A stretch of 64,000 nt of DNA from Skermanella rosea. GTDB lineage: Bacteria; Pseudomonadota; Alphaproteobacteria; Azospirillales; Azospirillaceae. Position numbers and translations under genes: made by a program. The notes under the pieces were generated by a model that saw nothing but the letters and a program-made list of their open reading frames with translations, made no database searches and was not told the origin of the DNA. Positions 19,654 through 29,449 of this stretch are shown here, piece by piece. The stretch lies in NCBI RefSeq assembly GCF_016806835.2, contig NZ_CP086111.1, positions 117,501 through 181,500 of the forward strand. Reading direction: 5' to 3'. The stretch's first letter is position 1. The number at the start of each line of letters is the position of its first letter.

Positions 19654-20302
19654 GCGGGACGGGGGCGCCCGTCCCGACCGGATCCGGTTCGACCAGTCCC
19701 GTCACGAAACGGTCGCCGCGTTGCGCCAGCTGCGCGCCGCTGAGGGCCAGCCCTCGCCGGGAATGCAGCGCCCGGATGGCCGGGTCGGCCAGATGACGGG
19801 CGAATTCGGGCGAGACGCCGGCATAGGTGTTGGCGATGCCGCGCCGGGCCATGGCCTCGATCAGGTCGACGACCGGGCCGGGCAGCGGCAGCCGTCCGAC
19901 ATAGAGCGGCGCATGGAACCGGAACCGCGATCTCGGGCCGGCCAGCCGATGGTCGCCGGCGGTGAAGATCAGGGTGCAGGACGACATGCATTGCGCGGTG
20001 TCGGCGACGCTGGTCGTGACCGTCCAGTCTCCCGTCCGCAATCTTTCATGGATCTGCAAGGCCGCCGAGACGTCGCCGCCCGGGCTGTCCAGGTGCAGCC
20101 GCACCGTGGGGCCGGTAGCGGCGTTCAACTGGTCGAGCACCCGGTTGGCCGTCGCCTGGGTGATGACCCCGGAAATCTCGATGTCCCGGAGTCCCTCCGG
20201 GGTGGCCTGTCCGCCTGTCCCGTCGGTGATCACGAGTCCCCGGGCACAGCCGGAGAGCGCCGCCAGGATCAGGCAATGGACCAGGACAAGCCGCAAGCGC
20301 AT
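19625..20302 (-). CDS. ClpP/crotonase-fold periplasmic lipoprotein
   Basis: 225-aa protein with a lipoprotein signal (LAALSGC, Cys at about 18). The core RLHLDSPGGDVSAALQIHERL followed by CMSSCTLIFTAG is the pattern of ClpP-like serine hydrolases of the COG3904 type, in which the Ser in the C-x-S-C segment takes the nucleophile place. This class is usually anchored in the periplasm and uncharacterised. A hydrophobic or substrate-binding tail follows (about 130-225). The gene converges on the degenerate EAL gene, overlapping its last 29 bases. Activity is predicted by fold only. Confidence 0.78.
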   Translation of the reverse strand: MRLRLVLVHCLILAALSGCARGLVITDGTGGQATPEGLRDIEISGVITQATANRVLDQLNAATGPTVRLHLDSPGGDVSAALQIHERLRTGDWTVTTSVADTAQCMSSCTLIFTAGDHRLAGPRSRFRFHAPLYVGRLPLPGPVVDLIEAMARRGIANTYAGVSPEFARHLADPAIRALHSRRGLALSGAQLAQRGDRFVTGLVEPDPVGTGAPVPLNRPLPVRY

Positions 20303-20413
20303 GACACGAACCCAAGCCAGCAGCCCCTCTACGGGACCGGAACACTTGGATTCGTATCAGATTGGGCGTTTAATTGCGGTTAATGCCGCCACATCCGCGG
20401 CGGCGGGAAACCG

Positions 20414-20905
20414 TCAGGCGGGCTTGAAGCCCATGGCGATGCCGTTCATGCAATAGCGCAGTCCGGTCGGCTTGGGGCCGTCCTCGAACACATGCCCCAG
20501 GTGCCCGCCGCAGTTGCTGCAATGGACCTCGGTGCGGGTCATGAAGAAGGAACGGTCCTCGGTCGTTTCCACGGCGCCGTCGAGCGGCTGCCAGAAGCTG
20601 GGCCAGCCGGTGCCGCTCTCGTACTTCGTGTCCGCCGCGAAAAGATCCTGGCCGCAGCCGGCGCAGACGAAGGTGCCGGGGCGCTTCTCCGCATTGAGCG
20701 GGCTTGTTCCGGCGCGCTCGGTGCCGTGCTCGCGGAGGACGTGATACTGCTCCGGCGTCAGCTGCTGGCGCCACTCGGCATCCGCCTTCTGGACGGGAAA
20801 CTGGGTGGCCGATGCCTGGTTCGTGCCGCCGGTCAGCGACTTGAACAGCCCGCCTGCGCCAAGGATCGCCATGGTGCCTCCAAAAAAAAGCTGTCTTCGG
20901 TTCAA
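20414..20905 (-). CDS. msrB: peptide-methionine (R)-S-oxide reductase MsrB, Tat-exported form
   Basis: 163-aa MsrB that reduces methionine-R-sulfoxide. Zinc ligands are the CAGC and CSNC pairs; the catalytic Cys is in LRYCMNG; GTGWPSF and GHLGHVF are family motifs. I place the start at TTG 20905 because AGGAG lies exactly 7 nt upstream and the product begins MNRRQLFFGG, a twin-arginine (Tat) signal followed by a hydrophobic stretch to about residue 30, giving a periplasmic enzyme. A second start, ATG 20872 with GGAGG 4 nt upstream, would make a cytosolic 152-aa form (see findings). Longer in-frame readings upstream are unsupported. Confidence 0.9.
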   Translation of the reverse strand: MNRRQLFFGGTMAILGAGGLFKSLTGGTNQASATQFPVQKADAEWRQQLTPEQYHVLREHGTERAGTSPLNAEKRPGTFVCAGCGQDLFAADTKYESGTGWPSFWQPLDGAVETTEDRSFFMTRTEVHCSNCGGHLGHVFEDGPKPTGLRYCMNGIAMGFKPA

Positions 20906-21014
20906 GGGATCGCTCCTGGGCCGATCATCCGGCCCCTGGACCTTGATATGGTGTCGGGTGACCTTTGGGAAAAGCCGCACCGGGGCAGGGGCGGTGGACT
21001 CAGGGGGCGTGGAC

Positions 21015-21191
21015 TCAGGGGCGCCGCTTGATCCGGCGCCACGCATACATCCCGGCCAGGACCACGAGGCCGGCCGCGGCGGCCGCGAACAGGATGATCA
21101 TCAGAAGGCTGCCCAGCAGGGCGCTCAGCGTGTCCCAGAAGCCGAACATGGCGATCAGGACGACGAGAATCAGGAAGATGATCAGGGGCAT
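21015..21191 (-). CDS. 58-aa membrane protein, unknown
   Basis: Small open frame starting at ATG 21191 with AGGAA about 5 nt upstream. It begins MPLIIFLILVVLIAMFGFWD and then has a second helix (about 25-49) rich in Leu and Ala, ending with a basic RRIKRRP tail. Two helices with cytoplasmic positive charge at the C-terminus fit a short inner-membrane protein. It lies 110 bp upstream of msrB on the same strand, so the two may share a transcript. No family is recognised and it is short enough to be missed by gene finders. Confidence 0.62.
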   Translation of the reverse strand: MPLIIFLILVVLIAMFGFWDTLSALLGSLLMIILFAAAAAGLVVLAGMYAWRRIKRRP

Positions 21192-21298
21192 GGAAGTTCC
21201 TGTCGGACGGCGCGGATGGCTTGAGGACCCTCCTGAAACCGCCTGGGAACTCCGAATGTTCCGGACAGGCCCTCCGGACAGGCCGGCCGCGGGACCGG

Positions 21299-21955
21299 TC
21301 AGGCCTTCATGTTCACCTGGCCGCCCGGCGGGGCGGCGGCGCGGGCCTTGCTGCCGGCGGAGGCCGCCGCGTCGGCGCTCTGCTTGGCCTGCTGCTCGAT
21401 CCGGCTGACGGCGGCAGAGGTCTGCTGGGTCAGGGCCTCGGTCTTCGGCAACGCCTTCATGGCGTTCTTGGTCTGCTCGACCGCCTGCCGGTAGCCCTGG
21501 CTGATCGCGGCGGCCTGGGAAGCCAGCGCCTCGGTCTTGGGTATCGGCTTCGCGGCATCGTTGCCCTGCTGGACCGCCTGCTTGTAGCCCTGGGAGATCG
21601 CTCCGGCCTGGCTGACCAGCGCTTCGGTCTTGGGCAGCGGCTTGGTCGCCTGCTTGCCTTCCTCGATGGACTGCCGGTAGGCCTGGCTGATGGCGCTGGC
21701 CTGGCTTACCAGAGACTGGGTCTTGGGCAGCGGCTTCGCCGCCTGTTTGCCTTCCTCGATGGATTGACGGTAACCCTGGCTGATCGCCGCGGCCTGGCTG
21801 TTGAGCTGGTCGACCTTTGGTACCGGCTTGGTGGAGTTGTTGGTCTGGTCGATGAGGGCCTGGGACTTCTGGACGTTCTGCTTCATCTGCTGGACCAGTT
21901 CCGTCACCTTCGGCGCAGAGCGCATCAGGGAGGTATCGACGGCGGAGACGACCAT
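21299..21955 (-). CDS. protein of five tandem 31-residue repeats, unknown
   Basis: 218-aa soluble protein, no signal peptide, no Cys. Residues 43-197 are five consecutive 31-residue units, each opening with K-P-x-P-K-T and then x-ALVSQAxAISQGYRQ followed by a charged EEGKQA stretch. Units 1-4 are highly alike; unit 5 has diverged. Each is probably one or two amphipathic helices broken by the Pro-rich turn. An N-terminal Val/Gln-rich helix (10-42) and an Ala-rich tail flank the array. The start has GAAGG 7 nt upstream. I know no named family; phasin-like or cytoskeletal roles would be guesswork. Confidence 0.8.
   Translation of the reverse strand: MVVSAVDTSLMRSAPKVTELVQQMKQNVQKSQALIDQTNNSTKPVPKVDQLNSQAAAISQGYRQSIEEGKQAAKPLPKTQSLVSQASAISQAYRQSIEEGKQATKPLPKTEALVSQAGAISQGYKQAVQQGNDAAKPIPKTEALASQAAAISQGYRQAVEQTKNAMKALPKTEALTQQTSAAVSRIEQQAKQSADAAASAGSKARAAAPPGGQVNMKA
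21365..21829 (-). repeat. five 93-bp tandem coding repeats
   Basis: The DNA encoding the 31-residue units repeats with a 93-bp period, all in frame, inside the repeat-protein gene. Neighbouring copies keep long identical stretches (for example CTTGCCTTCCTCGATGGA on the plus strand occurs twice), which indicates recent duplication or gene conversion. Copy number could vary between strains. Confidence 0.85.
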
Positions 21956-22099
21956 GGCAGAACCTTCGGACCCTGCGTCACCCGGCCAGGCGACGCCAAA
22001 TATCTAAAATGCGACCAATCGCAGGATACGACCGAAAGTGTACGGTGTCCAACCCCAAATTGGCATTCATCCTTCGGCCGAACGGCGGTCGGCGAATCG

Positions 22100-23254
22100 T
22101 CATGACGCCGCTGCCAGCAACTCCTCATAGAGGAAGATCGTCCGGTCGACGCACGACGTCCAACTGAAGCCGCGGGCACGGTCGATCCCGGCGGCGACGC
22201 AGGATCGGCGGAGATCCTGGTCGGTCAGGATCCTTTCCAGCCCCGCGGCGAGGGCATCCTCGTCATGGGGATCGACCAGCAGCCCGGCCCCGCCCACGAC
22301 CTCCTGGATACTGCCGGTGGCGGAGGCGAGCACGGGCGTTCCGCTCGCCATCGCTTCGAGGGGCGGCAACCCGAAGCCCTCGTAGAACGAGGGAAACGCG
22401 AAGGCGCCGGCGCCCGCATAGAGGACCGGCAGATCCGCTTCGGGAATGTAGCCGAGTCTCCGGATGCCGCCCTCCCGGGCCAGCGCGGCGAGCGACTGCT
22501 CCACCTGGCTTTCCCGCCAGCCGGTGGCGCCGCACAGGACCAGCGGGAACTCCGCCCGCAGGTCCGGCGGCAGCCTCATGAACGCCCGCAGCAGCCCGTG
22601 CAGGTTCTTGCGCGGCTCGATGGTCGCGACCGACAGGATATAGCGGCCGTGCCGCAAGCCATGGCGGTCCATCACCGCCCGGGTCTCGTCGCCGTCATGC
22701 GGGCGGAACCGTCCATCGACGCCGACCGGCACGGTGACCACGGCGGCGGGATCGAAGGAGAAGGTATCGATCACCTCCCGCCTGATGGAGTCGCTGAGGG
22801 TGACGATCCGGTCGGCCCGGCGCAGCGATTTCTCCAGGTTCCGCTCCAGGTAGCGGACCCGCTCGGGCGGATGGTGTTCCGGGTAATGCAGGTACGACAG
22901 GTCGTGGCAGTTGACCAGGCAGGGGCCGTCGAAGGGCTTCAGGATATAGTTCGGCTCGTGGTAGACGGCGCCCTTGAGCCGGCGGGCGCTCCGCCGGAAG
23001 ACCGCGTTCCGGGCGACGCAGCGCATCTCGTAGGCGTAGGGCAGGGAGCGCAGGAACGGCCTGATCCTGCTGTCCCCCGGCTGCTCGGCGGAGGCATTCA
23101 TCACCCGCTTCGAGTCGACCCAGCGGAAATGCGAGAAGCAGTGCAGTTCGTCGCCGAAGCCGCGGGCCAGAAGCCCCGCCAGGATCTCGGACGTGTACCG
23201 GCCGATGCCGGTGACCGGCGGCACGATCGATTCGACGTTGAGGATGACCTTCAT
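22100..23254 (-). CDS. glycosyltransferase family 4
   Basis: 384-aa GT-B glycosyltransferase. The N-terminal domain opens with a Gly-rich loop (VTGIGRYTSEI), the C-terminal domain has SVATIEPRKN and the E-x7-E motif in FPSFYEGFGLPPLEAMASG. Family members transfer sugars such as mannose from GDP-mannose onto lipid-linked or polysaccharide acceptors. Start at ATG 23254, dropping an 18-residue upstream extension without family similarity. Followed upstream, on the same strand, by a second GT4 gene 290 bp away; the two likely serve one glycan. Confidence 0.92.
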   Translation of the reverse strand: MKVILNVESIVPPVTGIGRYTSEILAGLLARGFGDELHCFSHFRWVDSKRVMNASAEQPGDSRIRPFLRSLPYAYEMRCVARNAVFRRSARRLKGAVYHEPNYILKPFDGPCLVNCHDLSYLHYPEHHPPERVRYLERNLEKSLRRADRIVTLSDSIRREVIDTFSFDPAAVVTVPVGVDGRFRPHDGDETRAVMDRHGLRHGRYILSVATIEPRKNLHGLLRAFMRLPPDLRAEFPLVLCGATGWRESQVEQSLAALAREGGIRRLGYIPEADLPVLYAGAGAFAFPSFYEGFGLPPLEAMASGTPVLASATGSIQEVVGGAGLLVDPHDEDALAAGLERILTDQDLRRSCVAAGIDRARGFSWTSCVDRTIFLYEELLAAAS

Positions 23255-23546
23255 GGTGTCGCGCAGCCGAACCGCCGGGATGGCATAGTGTACCTCGGGA
23301 GCCGGCATTCACTCGCCGCTCGCCACGGCGACTTGCGTAGGAGGGAGCTCAAAATGCGGGTTGCTCAGGCGCAGGGGTTACGAAACGGGGCGGTTGCGTA
23401 TGGGGTGGCAGAGCTCGACGACCGCACCTTGCCAGGGTCCCGGAGGCAGCGTCAAGTTGATATTCGGGAAGCATGACCCTCTCCTATGCGTATGCAAGGG
23501 TGGCGTGCCCTCCTTGGAGCGTGAAAGGCGCGATCTGCATATTCCG

Positions 23547-24809
23547 CTAGGATCGGTGGCGTCGTCCGCGTTCCTCTGCCGCCTGCCGGTACACGTCGAA
23601 GGTCCGGTCCAGGAAGGACCCCAGGCTGAACAGGGCCTCCGCGCGCTCGCGCCCGCGCCGACCCATGGCGGCGGCCATGTCCTCGTGATCGAGCAGATGG
23701 TTGAGGGCTTCTGCCAGCGGTGCCGCCGAACCCGGCGATACGGTCAGGGCCTCGATGCCGTCGCGGGCGACCCAGGGCACCGCGGTCGGCAGGCTGGTAT
23801 TGACGACAGGCCGTCCGCACGCCATGGCCTCGGCCTGGGCGATGCCGAAGGTCTCGCTCTTCTCGACCGACGGCAGGGCGAAGACCCGGCACGCGTGGAG
23901 CAGGGATTGCAGATCCTGCCGCTCCAGATACCCGACCAGCGTTACCCGGTCCTGGAGGCCGGCCGCGGCGATCTGCCGCCGCAGCGCTTCCTCCAGCGGC
24001 CCGGTCCCGACGATGACGAGGTCGCCCCTGACCCGGCGCATGGCCTCGATCAGGACATCGAAACCCTTGTAGGGAACGAGCCGGCCGGTCGCGACGATCA
24101 GGCGCGGATGAAGCGCGCGGATCTCCTGGATCCGGTGCCGCTGGGCGTCGCTTGGCACGGCCCAGCAGCCGACGTCTATGCCGTAGGGGACCACCACGCA
24201 CTTGGCCGATACGGGCTTCAGGAACGGCGACTGCTCGATCATGACGGGCGCCGAAACGATGATCCGGTCGGCCCGCCGAAGCGCGCGGCGGATGAAGGGG
24301 CCGACTATCGGCAGAATGCGCCGCTGGGCCACGATCTCCGAATGCCAGTGGACCACCAGCGCCGTCCGCCGCGGGAACCACAGGCTTACCGCCAGATCGA
24401 CCAGCGGAAAGGGCGCGTGGTAGTCGACCACGTCGACCCGGCGGGCGGTCGCCCAGAGATCCACCGGATAAACCGGGGAGATCGGCATCGACCAGACGCT
24501 CCGCAAGGAGGAGGTCCGGTGGACCTCGATACCCTCGACCAGTTCGGATCCGCCGGCCCCCCTGACCCGGGAGACCAGCACCTCGGAGCGGCAGCGCCCT
24601 GCGAGACCGGCGGCGAGGAGCCGCATGACCTCCGGTATTCCGCCGTTCACTTCCGGGATGAAGACCTTGAAGGCATGCGCGACCTTGAGGAGGGCCGCGA
24701 CGGACTGGACGGGATGAGGGGCCGGGGAGTCATTCCCGTCATGGTCGGGCGGGTGGATATCGGGCGGGTGGATGCCGGGACCGGCCAAGCGAATGTCAAT
24801 ATCGGCCAT
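23547..24809 (-). CDS. glycosyltransferase family 4
   Basis: 420-aa GT4 enzyme. Acceptor-side N-terminal domain carries IPEVNGGIPEVM; the donor site shows TGRLVPYKGFDVLIEAM and the E-x7-E motif in EKSETFGIAQAEAMACG. The first 35 residues are Pro/Asp-rich, with IHPPD occurring twice from a short DNA duplication, and are probably not part of the fold. GGTGAG lies 6 nt before the ATG. Donor and acceptor sugars are not predictable. With the gene at 22100-23254 it forms a small polysaccharide pair, apparently without polymerase or flippase nearby. Confidence 0.92.
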   Translation of the reverse strand: MADIDIRLAGPGIHPPDIHPPDHDGNDSPAPHPVQSVAALLKVAHAFKVFIPEVNGGIPEVMRLLAAGLAGRCRSEVLVSRVRGAGGSELVEGIEVHRTSSLRSVWSMPISPVYPVDLWATARRVDVVDYHAPFPLVDLAVSLWFPRRTALVVHWHSEIVAQRRILPIVGPFIRRALRRADRIIVSAPVMIEQSPFLKPVSAKCVVVPYGIDVGCWAVPSDAQRHRIQEIRALHPRLIVATGRLVPYKGFDVLIEAMRRVRGDLVIVGTGPLEEALRRQIAAAGLQDRVTLVGYLERQDLQSLLHACRVFALPSVEKSETFGIAQAEAMACGRPVVNTSLPTAVPWVARDGIEALTVSPGSAAPLAEALNHLLDHEDMAAAMGRRGRERAEALFSLGSFLDRTFDVYRQAAEERGRRHRS

Positions 24810-25035
24810 CGTGGCTCACCCCGTTCCGTGCCGGTCGCGCGCAGCGACAATCCCGAAACCGGCCTTCGCGGGTGATCGAAATACGGACCAGGACGCAGCC
24901 GATTGTCCGGCATTTTATGGGAGCGCGGCCAGTGCGTCAACGGAAGGGGTAATCCGTTTCCGCAAGCCTGATGCGCGGCCCCGGGGGATGAGCAGGACCA
25001 GCGTGCGAGCGCCGAGGGAACATCGGCCAAAACGA

Positions 25036-25071
25036 AGAGGGCCTGGAAAACCGTCGTTTTCCAGGCCCTCT
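25036..25071 (-). terminator. terminator after tRNA-Arg
   Basis: A perfect 16-bp stem (AGAGGGCCTGGAAAAC and its complement) with a CGTC-type loop lies just beyond the 3' end of the tRNA, followed on the minus strand by TTCGTTTT. It fits an intrinsic terminator for the tRNA transcript. Confidence 0.85.
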
Positions 25072-25084
25072 GAAATTCCTGAAG

Positions 25085-25161
25085 TGGCGCGCCCGAAGAG
25101 ATTCGAACTCCTAGCCTTCTGATCCGTAGTCAGATGCTCTATCCAGTTGAGCTACGGGCGC
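25085..25161 (-). tRNA. tRNA-Arg (ACG)
   Basis: A 77-nt cloverleaf with a 7-bp acceptor stem (GCGCCCG / CGGGCGC), G discriminator and encoded CCA. The D arm is TAGCTCAACTGGATAGAGC, the anticodon loop CTACGGA reads ACG, and the T arm is GGAGTTCGAATCTC. The wobble A would be converted to inosine by TadA. No integrase or duplicated 3' tRNA fragment lies next to it, so I see no sign of an attachment site in use. Confidence 0.97.
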
Positions 25162-25280
25162 TTGCCATTTCACGACCGCCTCTTGCGGGGCGTTGGACCG
25201 TGCGGTCCGTCGTGCGGCCTGTAATTAGCCAATGGGACCGCGCCGCGCAACCCCCTTCTGAAAGATTTTTGAAGGCCGGG

Positions 25281-26873
25281 TCAGAAGGCGGCCACGGCGC
25301 CGTCGGAGCGGCAGTCGGAGGCTCCCTCGATGGTGCCGTCGGGGTGGAGCACCAGGGCGCCGGCATGGCCCATCATGTCGCTGAAGGGCTCCACCACCTC
25401 CACGTCGTGGCCGGCCGACCGGAGCGCCTCGACCACCTCGGGGTCGAAGCGGGCTTCCAGCTTCAGGTTGGTGCTGTCGGCGCCCCAGGTGCGGCCCAGC
25501 AGCCACCGCGGCGCCGTCACCGCCCGCTGCAGTTCCTGTCCGAACAGGCCGTAGCGGCTGAAGACCGCCGCCTGGGTCTGCGGCTGGCCCTCGCCGCCCA
25601 TGGTGCCGTAGGGCATCACCCGGCCGTCGTCGAAGCGGGCCAGCGCCGGGTTCAGCGTGTGGAAGGGCCGCATGCCGGGGACGAGCGCGTTGACGGCGTT
25701 CGGGTCGAGCGAGAAGCTGGAGCCGCGGTTCTGCCACAGGATGCCGGTGTCGCCGGCGACCACGCCGGAGCCGAACTCCCAATAGGTGCTCTGGATGAAG
25801 CTGACCGCCCGGCCGGCACCGTCGATCGCCCCCATCCAGATCGTGTCGGCGGGAGGGCCCGAGCGCGGCCAGGGCATCGCCCGCGCCGGGTCGATCCGGC
25901 CGGCCCGGTCGGCGAGGGCGGCGTCGGTCAGGAAGTCCGCCGGATCGGCCGTCATGCGGGCGGGGTCGGTGACGTGGCGGTCGCGCACCAGGAAGGCCTG
26001 CTTGGTCGCCTCCACCAGGCCATGGACATGGTCGAAGCCGTCGGCCCGCGCGACGCCCAGCCGGTCGAACAGGGCGAGGATCATCAGCGAGGCGAGACCC
26101 TGGGTCGGCGGCGTCATGTTGTAGAGCGTGGCGTTGCGCAGCCGGGCGCCGAGCGGCCGGACGGTGCGCGCCCGATGCGCTTCCAGGTCGGCGAGCGCCA
26201 CGGGGCTGCCGGCCCGCTCCAGGCCGGCGGCGACGGCGCGGGCCAGGTCGCCGCGGTAGAAGTCGTCCACCCCGGCGGTCGCGATCCGCTCCAGCGACGC
26301 CGCCAGGTCCGGCTGCCGGAAGCGCGCGCCCGGCGCCGGGACGGAGCCGCCGGGCAGGAAGACCGGGGCGAAGCCGGGCACGGTTTCCAGCTCCGCCCGC
26401 TTGGCCGCCGTCAGGCGGACCTGTCCGCCGGTCGCGGGCACGCCGTCGCGGGCGTAGTGGACGGCGTCCTCCAGCAGGCGGGACAGCGGCAGGCGGGCCC
26501 CGGGCCAGTCGCGGCCCGTTGCCAGGGCCGCGCCCCAGCCGGACAGGGTGCCGGCCACGGTGTTGGCGGCCAGGGGGCCGCGGGCGGGGATCGCTGCATG
26601 GCCGTGTCCGCGGTAGAGGTCCGGGACCGCGGCGGCCGCCGCGGCGCCGCTGGCGTCGATGCCGACCGGCGGCTTGCCCGGTTCCGCGATCAGCCAGAAG
26701 CCGTCGCCGCCGATGCCGTTCATGTGGGGATAGACCACCGCGACGGCGGCGGCGGCGGCGACCATCGCCTCCACGGCGGTGCCGCCGTCGCGCAGCACGG
26801 ACAGGCCGGCCTGGGCCGCGAGATGATGCGGGGCGACGACCATGCCGCGGCGGGCGGATGCGGTGTTCAGCAT
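25281..26873 (-). CDS. gamma-glutamyltransferase family protein
   Basis: 530-aa Ntn-hydrolase of the gamma-glutamyltransferase family. The large-subunit part (1-343) is followed by the predicted autocleavage site and catalytic Thr344 in [10 protein letters not shown], the equivalent of the GTTH motif. QNRGSSFS and [11 protein letters not shown] are later substrate-site motifs. Autocleavage would give two subunits acting on glutathione or gamma-glutamyl amides. No clear signal peptide is seen, unlike classic periplasmic GGT, so it could be a cytoplasmic or acylase-type member. Start ATG 26873; sequence upstream on this frame is non-coding. Divergent from gpt. Confidence 0.9.
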   Translation of the reverse strand: MLNTASARRGMVVAPHHLAAQAGLSVLRDGGTAVEAMVAAAAAVAVVYPHMNGIGGDGFWLIAEPGKPPVGIDASGAAAAAAVPDLYRGHGHAAIPARGPLAANTVAGTLSGWGAALATGRDWPGARLPLSRLLEDAVHYARDGVPATGGQVRLTAAKRAELETVPGFAPVFLPGGSVPAPGARFRQPDLAASLERIATAGVDDFYRGDLARAVAAGLERAGSPVALADLEAHRARTVRPLGARLRNATLYNMTPPTQGLASLMILALFDRLGVARADGFDHVHGLVEATKQAFLVRDRHVTDPARMTADPADFLTDAALADRAGRIDPARAMPWPRSGPPADTIWMGAIDGAGRAVSFIQSTYWEFGSGVVAGDTGILWQNRGSSFSLDPNAVNALVPGMRPFHTLNPALARFDDGRVMPYGTMGGEGQPQTQAAVFSRYGLFGQELQRAVTAPRWLLGRTWGADSTNLKLEARFDPEVVEALRSAGHDVEVVEPFSDMMGHAGALVLHPDGTIEGASDCRSDGAVAAF

Positions 26874-27053
26874 GTCTGTTGTTTCCGTCTGGGTACCGGT
26901 GGAACGCGTTGGTCCCAGGTTAACGCGTCCGGCGCCGATGCGCTCCGCAAAGCTGGCCTGTCCGGCGGGGCGGAGCGTCGGATTGCCGCGGACCGGCCCG
27001 TAAGTTATAAGCGGCCGATCATACCGGGTGGACAGTCGCGCTGGAGAATGGCC

Positions 27054-27539
27054 GTGGCCGATAAGGACAACATCAAGCATTTCCCCGTCTCGTGGGAAGA
27101 ACTGCACCGTCATGCCAAGGCCCTGGCCTGGCGCATGGCCGAGAAAGGCCCCTGGGAGGGCATCGTCGCGGTGACCCGCGGCGGCCTGGTGCCGGCCGCG
27201 ATCATCGCCCGCGAGCTGGACATCCGGCTGATCGATACCGTCTGCATCTCCAGCTACGACCACCAGAACCAGCGCGAAGCCCGCGTCCTGAAGGGCTTCG
27301 AGGGCGACGGCGAGGGCTGGCTGATCATCGACGACCTGGTCGATACCGGCAAGACCGCCGCCGTCCTGCGCAAGATGATCCCCAAGGCGCATTTCGCGAC
27401 GATCTACGCCAAGCCGGCCGGGCGTCCGCTGGTCGACACCTTCATCACCGAGGTGAGCCAGGATACCTGGATCTATTTCCCGTGGGACGTCGAGCTCCAG
27501 TTCACCCAGCCGATCGCCCTCCAGCGCGGCGGCCGCTGA
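27054..27539 (+). CDS. gpt: xanthine phosphoribosyltransferase
   Basis: 161-aa purine salvage enzyme converting xanthine (and guanine) with PRPP to the nucleotide. The PRPP-binding loop is [13 protein letters not shown] and the basic TRGGLVPA region comes earlier; both match bacterial Gpt. GTG 27054 is chosen as the start because GGAG lies 7 nt upstream; the in-frame ATG at 27048 is only 1 nt from that Shine-Dalgarno. The C-terminus ends [10 protein letters not shown]. Stands alone between the divergent gamma-glutamyltransferase and a convergent chemoreceptor gene. Confidence 0.94.
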   Translation: MADKDNIKHFPVSWEELHRHAKALAWRMAEKGPWEGIVAVTRGGLVPAAIIARELDIRLIDTVCISSYDHQNQREARVLKGFEGDGEGWLIIDDLVDTGKTAAVLRKMIPKAHFATIYAKPAGRPLVDTFITEVSQDTWIYFPWDVELQFTQPIALQRGGR

Positions 27540-27575
27540 GCCGCCGCATCCGCCGCCGCGCCGGACGGGAGGCCG

Positions 27576-29264
27576 TCACGCGCTCTTCACGCGGGTGATG
27601 AAGTCGCCGACTTCCCGGTGCAGCGCCTCGGCCTGGCGGGCCAGGCCGGCGGCCGCGTCCAGCACCTGGGTGGCGGTCCGGCCGGTCTCGCCGGCGGCGC
27701 CGTGGACGCCGTTGATGTTGGTGCTGACCTCGTCGGTGCCGCGCGACGCCTCCTGGATGTTGCGGGCGATCTCGCGGGTGGCGACGCCCTGCTCCTCGAC
27801 CGCGGCGGCGATCACGGTGACGATCTCGTCGATCCGGGTGATGGTGCCGCCGATGGTCTGGATCGCGCCGACCGCCCCCGAGGTGGCGCTCTGCATGCCC
27901 GAGATCTGGAGGGAAATCTCCTCCGTCGCCCTGGCGGTCTGGTTGGCCAGGTTCTTGACCTCCGACGCGACGATGGCGAAACCCTTGCCGGCCTCGCCCG
28001 CCCGGGCCGCCTCGATCGTGGCGTTGAGCGCCAGCAGGTTGGTCTGGCTGGCGATGTCGCTGATCAGGCTGACCACCTCGCCGATCTTGTCCGCGGCGGC
28101 CACCAGGTCGGCTACGCTGCCGTTGGTCTTCTCCACCTCGGCCACCGCGATCCCGGCGACCCGCGAGGACTCGCTGACCTGCCGGCCGATCTCGCCGATG
28201 GAACTGCTCAGCTCCTCCGCCGCGGCGGCGACGGTCTGGACGTTGACGCGGGCCTGGTCGGAGGCGGAGGCGGCGGCGGAGGACTGGCGCGCCGTCTCCT
28301 CGGCGATCGCCGACATGGACTCGGAGGCGGAGCGCATCTCGGCGGCCTGCGACGTGACGGCCTTGACCACCTGGTCGATGTTGACGCCGAACTCGGTGGT
28401 CAGCCGCTCCAGGCTGCGGCTGCGCCGTCCGCGGGTCTCCTCGTCGGCCAGACGCTGCTCTTCCAGGGCCGCGGCGTGCCTCAGGTTGTCCCGGAAGATC
28501 CCGACGGTGCGCGCCATCTCGCCGATCTCGTCGCCGCGGTCGGTGCCCCTGACCTCCACGCCGGCATCGCCGCCGGCCAGCCGCTTCATGGTGCCGGTGA
28601 CCTCGCCGAGCGGCCCCGTCACCGTCCGGCGCACCACCACGATGGCGAGCCCCGCCGCGGAGCCGACGCCGAGCACCGACAGAAGCGCCAGGGTCAGCAG
28701 CATGCGGTCGTAGAAGGTATCCAGCGCGGCGGAGCCGGCGCCGATCATGCCGGCGTCCAGCGCGGCGATCGCCTGGAGTTCCTTGTTGAACGCCTGCCGG
28801 TTCGCCCGGTTCGCGTCGTTGTCGCCCCATTCCCGGGCGGGAGCGGCGCCGCCCTGGCGGCCGAGCTCGACCAGCCTGGTGCGGAACCGGACGAACTCGG
28901 AGGCCTTCTCCTCCACCTTCCCGAACTGGTCGAGATGGTCGGCCGGAACCAGGGGCCGCCATTCCCGGACCAGGGTCTCGATCGCCTTCAGGCTTTCCAG
29001 AAGCGGCTTGCCGAACTTCTCGACGCGCTCGGGGTTCTCCGCCATGTAGACGCCGCGCGAGTCCATCACGACCGAGTTGACGAGGCCGTTGACCCGCTCG
29101 CCCAGCAGGGCGCGGGTCGAGGCCGCGGTGATGGCGTCCACCTGGGCCTCGTACGTGCGCAGGGTGACGACGCCGACGGCGCCGATCAGGGCCGCGATCA
29201 TTCCCAGGAAACCCACCAGCAGATAGATCTTGGTGGAGATCTTCAGTGATTGGAGCCGCTTCAT
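27576..29264 (-). CDS. methyl-accepting chemotaxis protein
   Basis: 562-aa chemoreceptor. TM1 at about 13-35, a helical periplasmic sensor (about 36-185, four-helix-bundle type), TM2 near 190-212, a HAMP segment to about 265, and a long cytoplasmic signalling coiled coil with the hairpin tip in the [20 protein letters not shown] region. It lacks an obvious C-terminal CheR/CheB-tethering pentapeptide. Start ATG 29264 follows a usual spacing; upstream in-frame codons to 29357 are not supported. No other che gene is nearby, as is common in Azospirillaceae with dozens of receptors. Ligand unknown. Confidence 0.93.
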   Translation of the reverse strand: MKRLQSLKISTKIYLLVGFLGMIAALIGAVGVVTLRTYEAQVDAITAASTRALLGERVNGLVNSVVMDSRGVYMAENPERVEKFGKPLLESLKAIETLVREWRPLVPADHLDQFGKVEEKASEFVRFRTRLVELGRQGGAAPAREWGDNDANRANRQAFNKELQAIAALDAGMIGAGSAALDTFYDRMLLTLALLSVLGVGSAAGLAIVVVRRTVTGPLGEVTGTMKRLAGGDAGVEVRGTDRGDEIGEMARTVGIFRDNLRHAAALEEQRLADEETRGRRSRSLERLTTEFGVNIDQVVKAVTSQAAEMRSASESMSAIAEETARQSSAAASASDQARVNVQTVAAAAEELSSSIGEIGRQVSESSRVAGIAVAEVEKTNGSVADLVAAADKIGEVVSLISDIASQTNLLALNATIEAARAGEAGKGFAIVASEVKNLANQTARATEEISLQISGMQSATSGAVGAIQTIGGTITRIDEIVTVIAAAVEEQGVATREIARNIQEASRGTDEVSTNINGVHGAAGETGRTATQVLDAAAGLARQAEALHREVGDFITRVKSA

Positions 29265-29449
29265 CGGCCAGTCCTCCGGTTTTTGTCTCCGCCATGCCGG
29301 GGCGGGAATTTTCAAGGGTTCGTCGCAGGATCTCCTGTCGAACTCCGAGCTGATCAAGTCACCGGAAGAGTCGGCCGTATTATGTTAAAGAAAGAAAAAT
29401 GCCGACAAAGACATTTTTGCATATATTACTGGGGCTTATATTACGTACG

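Noticed and set aside
25085-25161. tRNA-Arg as a prophage or island attachment site
   Set aside because: No integrase, no duplicated 3' tRNA end and no foreign genes are adjacent.
25134-27539. An 801-codon open frame on the plus strand
   Set aside because: Most of it is antisense to the gamma-glutamyltransferase gene and is low-complexity Arg/Gly/Ala; only the last part, from 27054, is a real gene (gpt).
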